NCBI RefSeq assembly: GCF_933775445.1
Contig: NW_026089515.1
Span: 1-64,000 of the forward strand
Source of the DNA: Argentina anserina
Lineage: Eukaryota; Streptophyta; Magnoliopsida; Rosales; Rosaceae
Direction: 5' to 3'
Length of the DNA stretch: 64,000 nt
The first letter of the stretch is position 1, and each line of letters begins with the position of its first letter. The position numbers and the translations under genes are program-made. Positions 63,501 through 64,000 of the stretch are shown here, piece by piece. The notes beneath the pieces are model-generated. The model was not told the DNA's origin. It ran no database searches and saw only the letters and a program-made list of their open reading frames with translations.

Positions 63501-64000
63501 TTTGAAAAAACACACGCCCGCACTGGAAACACTCTCAAATTCAAGAAAAACTCGCATCGAAAGCCGTTCAGAAAGATACTCAAACGAGAATTGAAAAGAT
63601 ACTCAAATTGCAATAGTAAACATACTCAAACGATAGAAAGATACTCAGTTTGAAAGAAACACACGCCCACACTGGAAACACTCTCAAATTCAAGAAAAAC
63701 TCGCATCGAAAGCCGTTCAGAAAGATACTCAAACGAAGATTCAAAAGATACTCATATTGCAATAGTAAACATACTCAAACGATAGAAAGATACTCAGTTT
63801 GAAAAAAACACACGCCCGCACTGGAAACACTCTCAAATTCAAGAAAAACTCGCATCGAAAGCCGTTCAGAAAGATACTCAAACGAGGATTCAAAAGATAC
63901 TCATATTGCAATAGTAAACATACTCAAACGATAGAAAGATACTCAGTTTGAAAAAAACACACGCCCGCACTGGAAACACTCTCAAATTCAAGAAAAACTC
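60555..64000. repeat. A-D-E-B domain at the right edge
   Basis: The pattern returns to class A runs, D, E and B, as at 28.7-37 kb. Trio spacing varies: A-A-D-D-E-B (six units, 61,345-62,239), then A-A-D-E-B (five units, 62,240-62,984), then A-A-A-D-A-D-D to the end. The offset of about 894-895 bp between 61,345/62,240/63,134 therefore has no constant monomer order. Small private changes are CAATTTGAAAG near 61,710, a lost T (CAGTTGAAAG near 62,904), ACTAGAAAC near 63,374 and CGAAGATTC near 63,735. The window ends in mid-monomer, so the array continues. Confidence 0.7.

Larger units (their letters stand above)
1..64000. repeat. Satellite DNA array, 149/150 bp monomer, ~428 tandem copies
   Basis: The same ~149-150 bp unit repeats head to tail from the first to the last base, always in the same orientation, with no unique sequence between units. 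Landmarks in every unit are GATACTCAAACGAG, a TGCAATAGTAAACATACTC block, ACGATAGAAAGATACTCAG, ACACACGCCCACACTGG and AACTCGCATC. Spacing between equivalent positions is nearly always a multiple of 149 or 150 (for example 28,951 to 29,100). Copies differ by a few substitutions. Known: long arrays of nucleosome-length monomers with higher-order repeats are typical of eukaryotic centromeric or pericentromeric heterochromatin. Inferred: this is such a satellite. The family is not one I recognise, and the array continues past both window edges. No gene, tRNA, rRNA, transposon or other insertion is visible in the 64 kb. Confidence 0.97.

Noticed and set aside
1675..63762. About 167 minus-strand open frames of 60-73 codons, recurring once per monomer with near-identical hydrophobic peptides
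   Set aside because: They are a property of the repeat. Almost all begin with TTG (CAA on the + strand, in TTGCAATAG) and one with GTG, not ATG. They overlap each other by about 34 bp, span 1.2 monomers, and switch on or off with single-base length changes. No start context, upstream signal or known domain is visible.
1..64000. CRISPR array
   Set aside because: The repeat unit is 149-150 bp with no unique spacers, and adjacent copies match along their whole length. There is no leader and no cas gene.
1..64000. Coding tandem repeat (for example a long repetitive structural protein)
   Set aside because: 149 bp is not a multiple of three, and the 149/150 mix breaks every frame. Stops recur in all frames on both strands.
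1..64000. Telomere, rDNA spacer or transposon-derived repeat
   Set aside because: There is no telomere-like hexamer or heptamer run, no rRNA sequence, and no terminal repeat, integrase, reverse transcriptase or transposase reading frame anywhere in the window.

Overview
The whole 64 kb window is one uninterrupted tandem satellite DNA array. The monomer is 149 or 150 bp, giving roughly 428 copies, all in the same orientation. The window starts and ends inside the array. I see no protein gene, RNA gene, transposon, unique spacer or inversion. The 149 bp consensus is about 36% GC and strongly strand-asymmetric: by hand count the + strand has 68 A, 32 C, 22 G and 27 T. An array of this length with a near-nucleosomal monomer and nested higher-order repeats is typical of centromeric, pericentromeric or heterochromatic satellite in a eukaryotic nuclear genome. 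I do not recognise the family and cannot name the organism.

The monomer splits into seven degenerate subunits of 19-24 bp, each ending in AAA. Four of them begin with GATACTC or CATACTC, so the satellite probably grew from a ~21 bp ancestral repeat. Monomers fall into recurrent variant classes. Class A is the 149 bp consensus. Class B has AAAGTGC in place of AAATTGC. Class C is 150 bp with CTAAAATTCAATAG and an AGGCTTACAGAATG tail. Class D has GAGGATTC, CATATTGC and GAAAAAAACACACGCC. Class E is 150 bp with GAGGATTG and GAACCACACG.

Layout: 1-12,540 is a mosaic of mostly 150 bp monomers with short local higher-order repeats (7-mer of 1,050 bp, ~600 bp 4-mer, 898 bp 6-mer, ~748 bp 5-mer) and the most single-base indels. 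12,540-21,290 is a clear 17-mer higher-order repeat of 2,543 bp (about 3.4 copies), with a further partial copy at 22.2-24.2 kb that lacks one monomer. 24,680-27,100 is a tandem pair of 1,198 bp 8-mers. Near 28.7 kb the variant set changes: class C nearly disappears and the ordered D-E-B trio takes over. 28.7-37.8 kb carries that trio, including a 1.7 kb block repeated 3,432 bp downstream. 37.8-50.5 kb holds 14-mer repeats of 2,089 and 2,092 bp and new CTCAAAATC variants. 50.57-60.55 kb is a nest of recent duplications (11-, 7-, 12- and 5-mers). 60.55-64.0 kb returns to the A-D-E-B pattern.

Nothing here encodes a pathway. The content of interest is the history of the array: seven-subunit ancestry, successive amplification units of different size, a sharp change of variants, and one-monomer gains and losses consistent with unequal exchange. 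Many minus-strand open frames of about 60 codons recur once per monomer. They are by-products of the repeat and begin at TTG rather than ATG, so they are not annotated as genes.
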